Part shown: in pieces, positions 9,187 through 17,724 of the stretch
How positions within the stretch are numbered: the stretch's first letter is position 1
Layout of the letters: the number at the start of each line of letters is the position of its first letter
Assembly (NCBI RefSeq): GCF_003234935.1
Contig: NZ_QKSB01000015.1
Coordinates: forward strand, 1 to 63,223
Direction of reading: 5' to 3'
DNA: 63,223 bases
DNA from: Putridiphycobacter roseus
Lineage (GTDB): Bacteria > Bacteroidota > Bacteroidia > Flavobacteriales_D > Crocinitomicaceae
Translations under genes and position numbers: made by a program
Notes under the pieces: generated by a model
Databases searched by the model: none
The model's input: the letters and a program-made list of their open reading frames with translations, nothing else
What the model was told of the DNA's origin: nothing

Positions 9187-9678
9187 ATGAATCAAGAATA
9201 TTATACAGATCCTAAGTTTAGGAAGACAGAAATTATTAAGATGTTTTTATTTTTTCCAATTTTCGGAACGATAATATATCTTATTTCATTGACAAGTTTA
9301 GGTGGAAATGAATGGATATCTGTTTTATTATTATTACCTATTGGACTTTATGGTTTTTGGCAAATTTTTAATAATTCTAAGAATCGACCTAGTGTAATCA
9401 TTGCAGAAAGAGGTATAACGATTAATAACCCAGCGGAACTTGAAGAGATTAGCTGGAATGAAATCGTAGGTATAACAGTTGAAAATAAATTTAATAGACA
9501 AATACTATATCTTGACTTAAAAAATGAACCACAATACAAAAACGTTCTGAGCAAGGTTATCAATAAACGAAACGAAAAAGTAAAGGCTAAGTTGAGTCCT
9601 AAAGTTGGAATTATGGAAAAATACGTTTCTTATAAAATAGAAGAATTACAATCTGTTACAGAAGAACAAATAAACTAA
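9187..9678 (+). CDS. Membrane protein, STM3941-like
   Basis: 163 residues: two membrane segments (about 19-38 and 43-59), then a soluble PH-like beta domain (residues 70-150) with AERGITINNPAELEEISWNEIVGI. This layout resembles the STM3941 family of bacterial two-TM proteins; function unknown. Cassette gene: GTTGTAATT at 9166 before it and AGTTACAAC at 9696 after it (8 of 9 complementary). The site after it is cut short, see the following pseudogene. Confidence 0.72.
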   Translation: MNQEYYTDPKFRKTEIIKMFLFFPIFGTIIYLISLTSLGGNEWISVLLLLPIGLYGFWQIFNNSKNRPSVIIAERGITINNPAELEEISWNEIVGITVENKFNRQILYLDLKNEPQYKNVLSKVINKRNEKVKAKLSPKVGIMEKYVSYKIEELQSVTEEQIN

Positions 9679-9689
9679 TCACAACCTAA

Positions 9690-9860
9690 TCAATCAGTTA
9701 CAACTATGATATAATAGATGAATTATGCGATTTCGCAGAAGAAATTTATGCAACATTTAATGTGCTTTTTCATGGAGTTGTGTATGTTCCAAATCTTGGT
9801 GACCAAGGAGCATTTTTTATTAAGGATGCTATGAAAAAATATAACATCATAAAGAAATAA
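9690..9860 (+). pseudogene. C-terminal gene remnant fused to a truncated attC-like site
   Basis: An open frame of 56 codons with no ATG start runs from the recombination core GTTACAAC into a sequence with good coding character (NYDIIDELCDFAEEIY, then VYVPNLGDQGAFFIKD) and stops with TAA at 9858-9860. It overlaps the next ATG as TAATG, as a real upstream operon partner would. I read it as the tail of a cassette gene whose 5' end was lost together with the right half of the preceding attC-like site. Family not recognised. Confidence 0.55.
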
Positions 9861-10465
9861 TGATAACCAAGGATAAAATCGATACATATAATTATTATGG
9901 TGGAGACATTGATGGGTTTTTAAAATTCGTCAACAATGAAAGAAGGTCCATTAATGATACAGAGTGGAATAAAATAAATAGCTTCATTCAAGATATTCAA
10001 TTAATAACAGATAAAAAAACTTCAGAAGAATATACCGAAAAAGTACTTTCTGAGATTAATAAATCATGTGATGTAGAAGTCTTTGCATACTTTATGAAAA
10101 AAATACCATTCCATGAATATTTTATGGCTTTAGTAGGGGTAACTAAGCTTATTGAAGCTAAAATTAATGAAGATACCATAGTAGGTTTTTCAGAAATTAC
10201 TGACCCGTTAAAACTGAAATTTGAGTTATCATCTGACATTCAAAAACTAGAAAAACTTAGTTTCAAAACACTAGAAAAGCTTAAAATTCAATTTTTACCA
10301 ACGAGTACATTTCAAGAGTTGGCAATTGCTAATAAATGGAGTAACGACTATATTGAATTGTCAAGTAGTTTTGATGCTCTTTACAAAGCTGCCAATTGGA
10401 ATTCTACGGAAAAAGAACAAAGCAATAGTGGTCTATGGACAAAATTTAAAAATATTTTTAAATAA
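9860..10465 (+). CDS. Hypothetical protein
   Basis: 201 residues, soluble, mostly helical, no signal peptide and no recognised domain. Start and stop overlaps of the TAATG type link it to the gene remnant upstream and to the membrane protein downstream, so these three were one multi-gene cassette. C-terminus SGLWTKFKNIFK is amphipathic. It is one of only two clearly cytosolic products in the array. An immunity-like partner role is possible but has no direct support. Confidence 0.65.
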   Translation: MITKDKIDTYNYYGGDIDGFLKFVNNERRSINDTEWNKINSFIQDIQLITDKKTSEEYTEKVLSEINKSCDVEVFAYFMKKIPFHEYFMALVGVTKLIEAKINEDTIVGFSEITDPLKLKFELSSDIQKLEKLSFKTLEKLKIQFLPTSTFQELAIANKWSNDYIELSSSFDALYKAANWNSTEKEQSNSGLWTKFKNIFK

Positions 10466-10887
10466 TGTGTTCCAAACTAAACCATAAAATAGAACCTGAA
10501 ACAGAAATAAGAAGTTGGAAATCCTATCTAAAAATATGGGTTGCTTTTATTTTTATTTGGCTAATTGCGTATAAGCAAAAATCGTTAGCATATGCATGCT
10601 CTTTATTTTTAATATTCAATGGGATATTTTTCTTGTTCTCAATTTTATTCGATTTAATTTTAGATAGAATTGGGTTTAGAAGATTTATAAATAATGTAAA
10701 TTGGATTCCATTTATTATTGATTTTTCATTATTAATCTCATGTGCTTTTATTGTTTATAAAGAGAACTTGGGCCTTTTCAAATTTTCAATAGGAGTGATT
10801 GCAGTTATCCCAATATTAATTGTTGTTTTAATGAAAATTAGACTATTATTCGCAACATATAAAAAACAAAAGCATAACAAAAAATAA
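10465..10887 (+). CDS. Four-TM membrane protein, stop codon inside repeat D1
   Basis: 140 residues with four hydrophobic segments (about 23-39, 44-66, 77-97, 104-124) and basic ends. No family recognised. Translation is coupled to the preceding gene (TAATG). The last codons, ending in His-Asn-Lys-Lys and TAA at 10885-10887, are read from repeat D1, whose core GCATAAC is at 10872-10878; the repeat therefore provides the stop codon. Confidence 0.65.
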   Translation: MCSKLNHKIEPETEIRSWKSYLKIWVAFIFIWLIAYKQKSLAYACSLFLIFNGIFFLFSILFDLILDRIGFRRFINNVNWIPFIIDFSLLISCAFIVYKENLGLFKFSIGVIAVIPILIVVLMKIRLLFATYKKQKHNKK

Positions 10888-10937
10888 AAATTACAGCTAC
10901 GCAGCTCGGCATAAATGCCTAATTTTATTCAAACGTC
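10872..10937 (+). repeat. Family D attC-like site, copy D1
   Basis: Starts GCATAACAAAAAATAAAAATTA and ends TAATTTTATTCAAACGTC. AATAAAAATTA pairs with TAATTTTATT with one extra A bulged on the left arm, as in attC extrahelical bases. Middle hairpin GGCATAAATGCC. Copies: 15856, 16689, and a diverged one near 29625. Confidence 0.8.
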
Positions 10938-10940
10938 ATC

Positions 10941-11233
10941 TTTTTTGGACTATCCTCAAAAAGTAAAGTCTAATTACTGTCCCTCCCTACTCTTGTAAGC
11001 ACGCTAAGTTAATCCACAGACAATCAAACTAAAAAGCAGCAAATAAAAGCGGCGCCATTAATTTTTTTGAGATTGTTTATTATATTTGTCTGCATAACTG
11101 TTTATAAATGTTTGTTTTAAACTAAACATTTAATAACAAGTATCAAATGCTTAAAAACGGTTAAAGCGCTATTAAATATAGTCAATAATAACAATCTTGG
11201 TGATTTGCAGTTTATGTGCTTTACTCGGTTGTT
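10941..11233 (+). repeat. Family B promoter-bearing repeat, copy B3
   Basis: TTTTTTGGACTATCCTC to TCGGTTGTT, directly after site D1. TATATTTG box at 11081-11088. It is followed by about 90 bp without an open frame and then the half repeat A3, so B3 is separated from the next gene by 254 bp. Confidence 0.88.
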
Positions 11234-11324
11234 AACTACAAGCGGAAGAAGATTTGTAAGGGGGTGAAAAAACCACAGTAACCCAAAATTTACAAGGGAA
11301 TGTAGCCAAGGTAGCACAGAACGT

Positions 11325-11427
11325 GGCCATGTTTTAAAATAAAAAAAACTAGATTAGCTAAACAATGGCTTGGTGGTTATCTATTTACATTTGTGCGCTA
11401 ATGCAAACAGAAATATTGTCAAGCGTT
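11325..11427 (+). repeat. Family A repeat, copy A3, left half missing
   Basis: Carries the right part of family A (ACTAGATTAGCTAAACAATGG to GCAAACAGAAATATTGTC, core AAGCGTTATG) but lacks the left box. The stretch 11234-11324 between B3 and A3 holds no gene and looks like the remains of a cassette that lost its gene. Confidence 0.75.
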
Positions 11428-11487
11428 ATGAACTATTTGGGATTAGTGGTTACCTACTTTGCTTCTCAAACATATTAATTAAAGTAC

Positions 11488-11949
11488 ATGCCTATGAAAA
11501 ATGTATTCAAATCAATCTTATTCGTATATCTGTTATTTGCTACCAGTAGTATTTATGCATGTTCATGTCGTGATAGACAAATGAAAATTGACTCCGCCAT
11601 GTTTTCAAAATCTAGCAATGAAATATTTTTAGGTAAGGTCTTGAAAATTGAGAAAGAAATCATTAAAAAGGGGTACAAAAGAAAACATCTAAGAACTATG
11701 CGTGTTTATACTTTGGAAGTAAAAACTAATTATTCATTGTCTTCTGAAAAGTCTGTCGTTAAAATATATACATCTACTGGTAATTGCGGTATAAACTACG
11801 AACTTGGTGAAACATATTTGATATCAGCTTCCAATACAATTTCAAAAAAGATTGGAAGAATGAGCTCATACTGCAGGAGGAATGTACTTGAAAGAGATGC
11901 GTATGAAGAAATTAGTCTGCTGAACAAGTTGGTAAAAAACAATTCATAA
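11488..11949 (+). CDS. Secreted TIMP/NTR-like cysteine-rich protein
   Basis: 153 residues (ATG at 11488 or 11494). Signal peptide ends ...SSIYA before CSC. The mature protein begins CSCRD, has EIFLGKVLKIEKE, the segment STGNCGINYELGETYLISA, and a late Cys in SSYCRRN. This is the pattern of bacterial proteins with a tissue-inhibitor-of-metalloproteinase (NTR/OB) fold: N-terminal CxC and later disulfide partners. Target unknown; a protease inhibitor role is possible but unproven. Cassette cargo, periplasmic or extracellular. Confidence 0.75.
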   Translation: MPMKNVFKSILFVYLLFATSSIYACSCRDRQMKIDSAMFSKSSNEIFLGKVLKIEKEIIKKGYKRKHLRTMRVYTLEVKTNYSLSSEKSVVKIYTSTGNCGINYELGETYLISASNTISKKIGRMSSYCRRNVLERDAYEEISLLNKLVKNNS

Positions 11950-12027
11950 TTATTAAGTAAAGTTGAAAAAAAAAAGCTAAACCAGAACGGAACCACAGTT
12001 CTAATTAAAACCATGGTACAGAAAGCA

Positions 12028-12201
12028 GTAGTTAACAAAAACTAAATTCAATATGCATTACTAATGAGCAGTTTACTTCTCTGAAAAGTACACCAAAACA
12101 TAGTTTAGAATAATAAAAATGACTAGTTTAGCTAAACAATGCCTTGGCGGTTATCTAATTACATTGTGCTAGTAATGCAAACAGAAATTTAGTCAGGCGT
12201 T
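12028..12201 (+). repeat. Family A attC-like repeat, copy A4
   Basis: Full copy: GTAGTTAACAAAAACTAAATT to ATTTAGTCAGGCGTTGG. GTTTAGCTAAAC palindrome near 12127-12138. It abuts repeat B4 directly, with no gene between. Confidence 0.85.
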
Positions 12202-12488
12202 GGCCTATCCACAAAAAGTAAACTCTAATTACCCTCCCTCCCTACCCTTGTAAGCTCCCTAAGTTAATCCACAGACAATCAAACTAAAAAGCAGCAAATA
12301 AAAGCGACGCCATTATTTTTTTTGAGATTGTTTATTATATTTGTCTGCATAACTGTTTACAAATGTTTGTTTTAAACTAAACATTTAATAACAAGTAACA
12401 AATGCTTAAAAACGGTTAAGGAACTATTAAACAATATAAATAACAACAATCTTGGTGATTTTCAGTTGATGTGCTTTACTCGGTTGTT
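12202..12488 (+). repeat. Family B promoter-bearing repeat, copy B4
   Basis: GGCCTATCCACAAAAAG to TCGGTTGTT. TATATTTG box at 12336-12343. It starts within a few bases of the core GTTGG of site A4, so either B4 is itself a gene-less cassette or a gene was lost cleanly. Confidence 0.88.
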
Positions 12489-12508
12489 GGCCAGAATAAA
12501 AAAATGTA

Positions 12509-13096
12509 ATGAGAAATATTTTAGCATTAATAGTTTGTAGTTCTATATTCTTAACAGCTTGTACTCAGAAATACAATTACCCCGGTGAGTTAGAAGTTGA
12601 GGGATATAAAATAGGCCAAATGGTGGATACAGCCATATTTAAAAAAATGGGCGATCTATACTTTCCGAACTACCTTGACGGGTGGGATAATGAAAATTAT
12701 GACAAACTCCCTGTAAGTTATGAAGGACTACCGATTGCTATTTGGCAATTAAAAACAGACTCTGCTATTGCTTTGACTCTTTTAAATAACATTGTTTTAA
12801 ATATTACAGTTTCGTATTTGAATGAGACTCAAAAAAATGAGTTGGTAAACGAACTTAATGATAAATTTGGGGCCCCTGGAAAGGATGAATCCTACGAACA
12901 GACTCATCCTTTGCAAGCATGGATTACTTATTGGAACTTGATAACATGGGAAACGGAAAATGTAATCTTTCAAATTGGAAATAATGATATGCGAAAACCA
13001 AAAGATCCCAAACCAAAAGACACGAAATGGAATTTAGCATATTCAGACTTTAAAATCGAAAACAAGATAATAAGTGATTACAGGTACAAGAAATAA
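12509..13096 (+). CDS. Cassette lipoprotein of unknown function
   Basis: 195 residues. Lipoprotein signal with lipobox LTAC (Cys18 in SSIFLTACTQKY). The soluble part includes VEGYKIGQMVDTAIFKKMG and NELNDKFGAPGKDESYE, a pattern seen in small periplasmic lipoproteins that compare a -KFG-P- motif also present in the cassette lipoprotein at 3808 (KEKLGNPNYTG), so the two may be distant relatives. No named family. It starts 21 bp after repeat B4, the likely source of its promoter. Confidence 0.78.
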   Translation: MRNILALIVCSSIFLTACTQKYNYPGELEVEGYKIGQMVDTAIFKKMGDLYFPNYLDGWDNENYDKLPVSYEGLPIAIWQLKTDSAIALTLLNNIVLNITVSYLNETQKNELVNELNDKFGAPGKDESYEQTHPLQAWITYWNLITWETENVIFQIGNNDMRKPKDPKPKDTKWNLAYSDFKIENKIISDYRYKK

Positions 13097-13103
13097 TAAA
13101 AAC

Positions 13104-13281
13104 TGTCGGTAACAAAAACTAAATTCAATATACATTTACAATCAAATGTATTAGTTATCTGAAATGTACACCAAAACAAAGTTTAGTATAATAAAAATGA
13201 CTAATTTGGCTAACCAATGCTTTGGCGGGCATCTAATTACATTCTTCTAAGCAATGCAAATAGAAATTTATTCAAACCGTT
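13104..13281 (+). repeat. Family A attC-like repeat, copy A5
   Basis: From GTCGGTAACAAAAACTAAATT to GAAATTTATTCAAACCGTTAGGTGC. The left box ACTAAATTCAATATACAT pairs with ATGCAAATAGAAATTTATT. The right core GTTAGGT fits the integron consensus GTTRRRY. Confidence 0.83.
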
Positions 13282-13320
13282 AGGTGCAAGCGAAAAGAAC
13301 CATCTAACAACAGAATAACT

Positions 13321-14778
13321 ATGATAAAAAAAGTACTTGCATTATTACTAATAACATTATTATTAGCTGATATTGGATATACATTCTTACAGAATTATCA
13401 TACCCCTTTTGATGGTGATATGGCAGGAGGGATTGTTCCTGCTGATGATGTAAAACCAATTCTTGCTAGTCCATTGGGATTGAAAATTTTTAAAGAGCAT
13501 AACACATATCCTAATCCGAATAGATTTTTTTGCCATTGGAGTTTTTATGAATATTTCAATAATGTTCCGTTATTTATTCAAAATTTTACAAGTCCAATTA
13601 ATAGTGCTTACTTATCATGTGCATTAGCCAAGACAATGATTCAGGTTATAATCATATTTTTACTTTCTCTCTTAATCGCAGGAGGGATTTTAAAATTCGA
13701 TTTTTTAGTGGCAGCAATTTTAATAACGCCATTGTTTCAGACAAACGGTTATAGGAGTTATATGGGTATTATTGACCCATCAACTACATATACCTTTTTC
13801 TATGCACTACCAACTATTTTTGTTCTTATATATTTTATTCCACTTTTTTTAAAACATTTTTATGGTTTAGAATTAAAAAGAATGAAATACTTAAAATATT
13901 TATGGATTCCACTGGCTTTGATATCTAGTTTAAGCGGTCCTTTAAATCCAGGGATATCGTTAGTGGTTAGTCTATTAATATTTACATATTATTTCACTAA
14001 AAATTTAAACAACTCAGCTATTAAAAATAGATTTACCAAAATAAAATTAGCAATTCAAAACATACCCAATGAAAATTATTTTTATTTGATACCGATATGT
14101 ATTTTCTCATTGTATTCCTTATTCCTTGGGAGTTACAATTCAATTGATTTAAGCAATAAAATACCGTTGTCTGTTTTGTATTCAAGATTACCAGAAGGAA
14201 TATATTATTCGTTTACCCAGAAATTAGGATTTCCTATTTTATTTTTAACATTAACCATTAACACATTAATTATTCGCTATAAAATTAGGACTCCAGAAGG
14301 CAAAAAACTTTTGAATATATTCAAATGGATTGGCTTTTTTGCTCTGATCTATATAATACTATTGCCGCTTGGTGGATATCGAAGCTATAGACCTTATGTC
14401 CTGAGATATGATACAATCATACCAATAACGTTAAGTTTAATGTTTATTTTTGCAAAAACGACCATATTTATTCTGAGCAGTTTTTCAAGTCGACAAAAAT
14501 ATTGGTATATACCTTTAGTTGTATTAGTAATATTTGTCTTTACAAATTCGGATAAACCTAAATTTGATAAAAATATTTGCGAGAGAAATGCTATTTTACA
14601 AATAGCTAGGTCTAAAGAACCGATTGTAAAAATTGACGATAATTGTACAGTTTTATCTTGGACAATTATTGAGAACCCTCAAGAATCAGTACTTAAAACT
14701 AAATTGCTTAAAATTTGGAGAATAATTGATGATGACAAATTATATTATCAAAAATCGCCAGTTGCCAACACGCTGTAA
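13321..14778 (+). CDS. Polytopic membrane protein, possible GT-C-like fold
   Basis: 485 residues with about ten membrane segments. A first large extracytoplasmic loop follows TM1 and begins with an acidic motif DGDMAG near residues 31-36, a layout reminiscent of GT-C glycosyltransferases (catalytic acid in the first loop), but no family is recognised, so the enzyme idea is speculative. The reading frame ends inside the recombination site: codons for Val-Ala-Asn-Thr-Leu-stop are the C3 sequence GTTGCCAACACGCTGTAA. It is the largest gene of the array. Confidence 0.7.
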   Translation: MIKKVLALLLITLLLADIGYTFLQNYHTPFDGDMAGGIVPADDVKPILASPLGLKIFKEHNTYPNPNRFFCHWSFYEYFNNVPLFIQNFTSPINSAYLSCALAKTMIQVIIIFLLSLLIAGGILKFDFLVAAILITPLFQTNGYRSYMGIIDPSTTYTFFYALPTIFVLIYFIPLFLKHFYGLELKRMKYLKYLWIPLALISSLSGPLNPGISLVVSLLIFTYYFTKNLNNSAIKNRFTKIKLAIQNIPNENYFYLIPICIFSLYSLFLGSYNSIDLSNKIPLSVLYSRLPEGIYYSFTQKLGFPILFLTLTINTLIIRYKIRTPEGKKLLNIFKWIGFFALIYIILLPLGGYRSYRPYVLRYDTIIPITLSLMFIFAKTTIFILSSFSSRQKYWYIPLVVLVIFVFTNSDKPKFDKNICERNAILQIARSKEPIVKIDDNCTVLSWTIIENPQESVLKTKLLKIWRIIDDDKLYYQKSPVANTL

Positions 14779-14890
14779 AAACATTGCACAAAAGGTGCTA
14801 AACTTCAATTACATAACACTTAATGAACGGTTTTACGGGCTGATAGGTTTGTGCTCTGAAATGCACAACGATTTCTTACCGCCATCCTAC
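14761..14890 (+). repeat. Family C attC-like site, copy C3
   Basis: Starts GTTGCCAACACGCTGTAA and extends through inverted repeats such as CATTGCACAA / AATGCACAACG to about 14890. It contains the stop codon of the upstream gene. It abuts repeat B5. Confidence 0.6.
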
Positions 14891-14895
14891 CATCT

Positions 14896-15184
14896 TTTTT
14901 GGACTATCCACAAAAAGTAAACTCTAATTACCCTACCTACCCTTGTAACCCCCCTAAGTTAATCCACAGACAATCAAACTAAAAAGCAGCAAATAAAAGC
15001 GACGCCATTATTTTTTTTGAGATAGTTTATTATATTTGTCTGCTTAACTGTTTACAAATGTTTGTTTTAAACTAAACCTTTAATAACAAGTAACAAATGC
15101 TTAAAAAACGGTTAAGGCACTATTAAACACTATAAATAACAACAATCTTGGTGATTTGCAGTTTCTGTGCTTTACTCGGTTGTT
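14896..15184 (+). repeat. Family B promoter-bearing repeat, copy B5
   Basis: TTTTTGGACTATCCACAAAAAG to TCGGTTGTT. TATATTTG box at 15031-15038. The next cassette core GTTGTAGTG begins at 15182. Confidence 0.88.
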
Positions 15185-15205
15185 GTAGTGCATTACCTAG
15201 ATGCT

Positions 15206-15607
15206 ATGGAAAGAGAATTTGAATTCAGAAGGAAAAATTTGCTATTAGCAGTAGGCATTCTGTTTGTCTTAACTGGTTTCCTAGGCTGGCGAAACGCGGG
15301 GCTTCAGAGTATACTTCCATACGTATGGTGGATTGGCGGCTTAATTTGGATCTATAGGTATTGGTCATTTTACAGAAATGGTTTTTTGAAAGTAAATGAA
15401 CAAATGATCCAATTGAACTTTGCAAATTTTAGAGGAATTCAACAATACAGGATAGTGGATATCGAAGATATATTAATAACATCTAAACATTATTGTTTGA
15501 TATTAAAAACCAGAGGAAAAATAAAAATTGATAAAGGGAATTTTGATAACAACTCTATTCAAGAAGTTGATAATATTTTCATCAGTATTCGCGATAAAAT
15601 TAAGTAA
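15206..15607 (+). CDS. Two-TM membrane protein with PH-like tail
   Basis: 133 residues from ATG 15206; a GTG at 15167 lies inside repeat B5 and before the cassette core, so it is rejected. Two membrane segments (about 11-28 and 32-48) then a beta-rich domain (VNEQMIQLNFANFRGIQQYRI). The layout matches the cassette proteins at 9187 and 17862, so the array carries three such two-TM/PH-like proteins. The cassette is bounded by GTTGTAGTG at 15182 and CACTACAAC at 15856, a perfect 9-bp complementary pair. 15608-15855 holds no convincing gene. Confidence 0.72.
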   Translation: MEREFEFRRKNLLLAVGILFVLTGFLGWRNAGLQSILPYVWWIGGLIWIYRYWSFYRNGFLKVNEQMIQLNFANFRGIQQYRIVDIEDILITSKHYCLILKTRGKIKIDKGNFDNNSIQEVDNIFISIRDKIK

Positions 15608-15855
15608 TACTTTATGCAAAAAATGGCTTCCAAGAAAACCAATTATAAAGCAGTTTTGAGAAAAAAGAAAATTCACACAGACAGAAGTAGAGAAAAGCCA
15701 CTGACTATTGGATTTAATTTCACAATGATTTTGACTTCAAGTATCTTGAAAAAGACAATACCAAAATTCATATTTAGTAGTGGAACGGAATTAAAATAGC
15801 AAAAGCTAAAAACCTAAAAAAGATATTGTTTGGCTGAAAGAAAGATAAAAAACGA

Positions 15856-15922
15856 CACTACAACAACAAATAAAATTAACTGCTACCCAACTCGGCATAA
15901 ATGCCTAATTTTATTCAAACGA
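15856..15922 (+). repeat. Family D attC-like site, copy D2
   Basis: CACTACAACAACAAATAAAATTA to TAATTTTATTCAAACGA. Inner box AATAAAATTA pairs perfectly with TAATTTTATT. The outer core CACTACAAC matches the start of its own cassette at 15182. Confidence 0.85.
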
Positions 15923-15934
15923 TAGCATATATTA

Positions 15935-16684
15935 ATGAAAAAGTTAAACCCTATACTTATTATATTACTTTTAATTTCTTGCGCAAATGAAATTAAGAAG
16001 AAAGATCTTAAAGAAGAAGAGAAGTTTTATCCTGCGGCCTCTTCATTGTGGATTGTAGAAAAAGTGTTAGGTGAACCCGAACCAGATTTCGAAACTTACT
16101 TTTACTTTTCAAACGACTCATTATTCATGGAACTGTATAGAATGAATATAGATAAAGAAACCTCTGAAATGTATTTCAGCAATATGTCAAACGATCTTAC
16201 AGCACAAGCATTTTTTGTAAAGAAGGAGGGTTTTTATTTAATGGGACGAGACAGTTGGAGCTTTGATATGACATTAGAATTGGAAAAAACAGCAGAGGAT
16301 AAATTAATTCTGAAACTAGAACAAGTTAATTCTGAACACCCCAAAAGGTTTGAATATCATTTGCGAAAAACAACCGTTCTGGATTCAATTGATTTTGAAT
16401 ATACAGAATACTATCAAGAAAACCTAGATTCCTTTTTGAATGACACTCTTGTCTCTTATGGACTCAAAAATGGGGTACCCCAAATTACTCTTACACTAAG
16501 TGGAAAAGAAATTGAAGAAATAAAATTAACTAAAAACGACAATAAAATAGACGCTGATAATCTAGAACAAAGTGTATATACTGATGACAAAAAAAACAGA
16601 TCATTCCTGCTTGAGAATCGATATTTTGATGATTCTCTAACTAGTCGCGGAGACAAATTAAAAAATGTCTTTTATAATGATTAA
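15935..16684 (+). CDS. Cassette lipoprotein of unknown function
   Basis: 249 residues. Lipoprotein signal MKKLNPILIILLLISC with lipobox LISC (Cys16), followed by a charged linker EIKKKDLKEEEK and a soluble domain with no recognised family. The ATG is only 12 bp from site D2, and no B repeat precedes it, so it probably depends on read-through from B5 upstream. Cassette cores: GATAGCATAT at 15921 and ATATGCTAAC at 16689 (9 of 10 complementary). Confidence 0.8.
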   Translation: MKKLNPILIILLLISCANEIKKKDLKEEEKFYPAASSLWIVEKVLGEPEPDFETYFYFSNDSLFMELYRMNIDKETSEMYFSNMSNDLTAQAFFVKKEGFYLMGRDSWSFDMTLELEKTAEDKLILKLEQVNSEHPKRFEYHLRKTTVLDSIDFEYTEYYQENLDSFLNDTLVSYGLKNGVPQITLTLSGKEIEEIKLTKNDNKIDADNLEQSVYTDDKKNRSFLLENRYFDDSLTSRGDKLKNVFYND

Positions 16685-16688
16685 AAAC

Positions 16689-16757
16689 ATATGCTAACAA
16701 AAAATAAAAATTACAGCTAAGCTGTTCGGCATAAATGCCTAATTTTATTCAAACGTC
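16689..16757 (+). repeat. Family D attC-like site, copy D3
   Basis: ATATGCTAACAAAAAATAAAAATTA to TAATTTTATTCAAACGTC. AATAAAAATTA / TAATTTTATT with one bulged A. Nearly identical to D1 except for the first 7-8 bases, which instead match the start of its own cassette. Confidence 0.87.
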
Positions 16758-17052
16758 ATCTTTTTTGGCCTATCCACAAAAAGTAAAGTCTAATTACTGT
16801 CCCACCCTACCTTTGTAAGCACCCTAAGTTAATCCACAGACAATCAAACTAAAAAGCAGCAAATAAAAGCGACACCATTAATTTTTTTGAGATTGTTTAT
16901 TATATTTGTCTGTATAACGGTTTACAAATGTTTATTTTAAACTAAACCTTTAATAACAAGTAACAAATACTTAAAAACGGTTAAGACGCAGTTAAACAAG
17001 ACAATAATAACAATCTTGGTGATTTGCAGTTTGTGTGTTTTACTCGGTTGTT
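16758..17052 (+). repeat. Family B promoter-bearing repeat, copy B6
   Basis: TTTTTTGGCCTATCCACAAAAAG to TCGGTTGTT, directly after D3. TATATTTG box at 16901-16908. The D3-B6 pair repeats the D1-B3 arrangement. Confidence 0.88.
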
Positions 17053-17073
17053 GTGCCTCATTTAAACTGAAAT

Positions 17074-17724
17074 ATGGATAAATATCAAGTAACATTTCAG
17101 ACTTGGAATAAAGTTGCCGAAATCTACCAAGATAAGTTTATGAATTTAGACTTGTACAATGACTCATATGATGTATTTCTTGATTTAATTTTAAAGACAA
17201 ATTCTTCAGTTCTGGAAATTGGTTGCGGACCAGGAAACATAACCAAATATCTTCTATCAAAAAAAGCCGATTTAAAAATAAAAGGAATTGACATTTCAGA
17301 AAATATGATTGAATTGTCTAAAAAAAATAATCCAACGGCTGAATTTGAAATTATGGACTGTCGAAAAATTGATAGTTTAAATACAAAATTTGATGCTATA
17401 ATATGTGGGTTTTGTATTCCATACTTATCTAATAATGATTGTAAAAAACTAATCTCTGACTGTAAATATTTACTGAATGATAATGGAATACTATACTTGA
17501 GTTTTATTCATGGTAATTATGAGAATTCAGGTTATATATCAGGAAGTAATGGAGATAGAACATATTTCTATTATCATAATTTGAACAATTTAGAAAAAAC
17601 ACTAAAATCAAATCATTTCGTGATAAATAAATTGATTCCAATAAATTATATAAAAATTGACGGAACTGATGAAATCCATACAATATTAATATCAAAAAAA
17701 ACGAACGCACAACACCGTGTATAA
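17074..17724 (+). CDS. Class I SAM-dependent methyltransferase
   Basis: 216 residues. SAM-binding motif I VLEIGCGPGN at residues 46-55, acidic motif II GIDISENMI about 75-83, and motif around FDAIICGFCIPYLS. Substrate unknown. It is one of two clearly cytosolic proteins in the array. Cassette boundaries GTTGTGC at 17050 and GCACAAC at 17707. The reading frame runs into site C2: Asn-Ala-Gln-His-Arg-Val-stop is encoded by the site itself, so the natural C-terminus is set by the recombination sequence. Confidence 0.9.
   Translation: MDKYQVTFQTWNKVAEIYQDKFMNLDLYNDSYDVFLDLILKTNSSVLEIGCGPGNITKYLLSKKADLKIKGIDISENMIELSKKNNPTAEFEIMDCRKIDSLNTKFDAIICGFCIPYLSNNDCKKLISDCKYLLNDNGILYLSFIHGNYENSGYISGSNGDRTYFYYHNLNNLEKTLKSNHFVINKLIPINYIKIDGTDEIHTILISKKTNAQHRV

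Noticed and set aside
11117..11317. 66-codon minus-strand frame
   Set aside because: Lies mostly inside repeat B3; equivalent frames are not kept in other B copies.
15614..15799. 61-codon frame behind the 15206 gene
   Set aside because: Lys-rich, no hydrophobic or domain pattern, no recognisable homology. It sits inside the same cassette but looks like non-coding sequence; a tiny real protein cannot be fully excluded.
3535..17052. CRISPR-like array formed by the spaced B repeats
   Set aside because: Spacing is irregular (kilobases), units are over 200 bp and contain genes between them; no cas genes.
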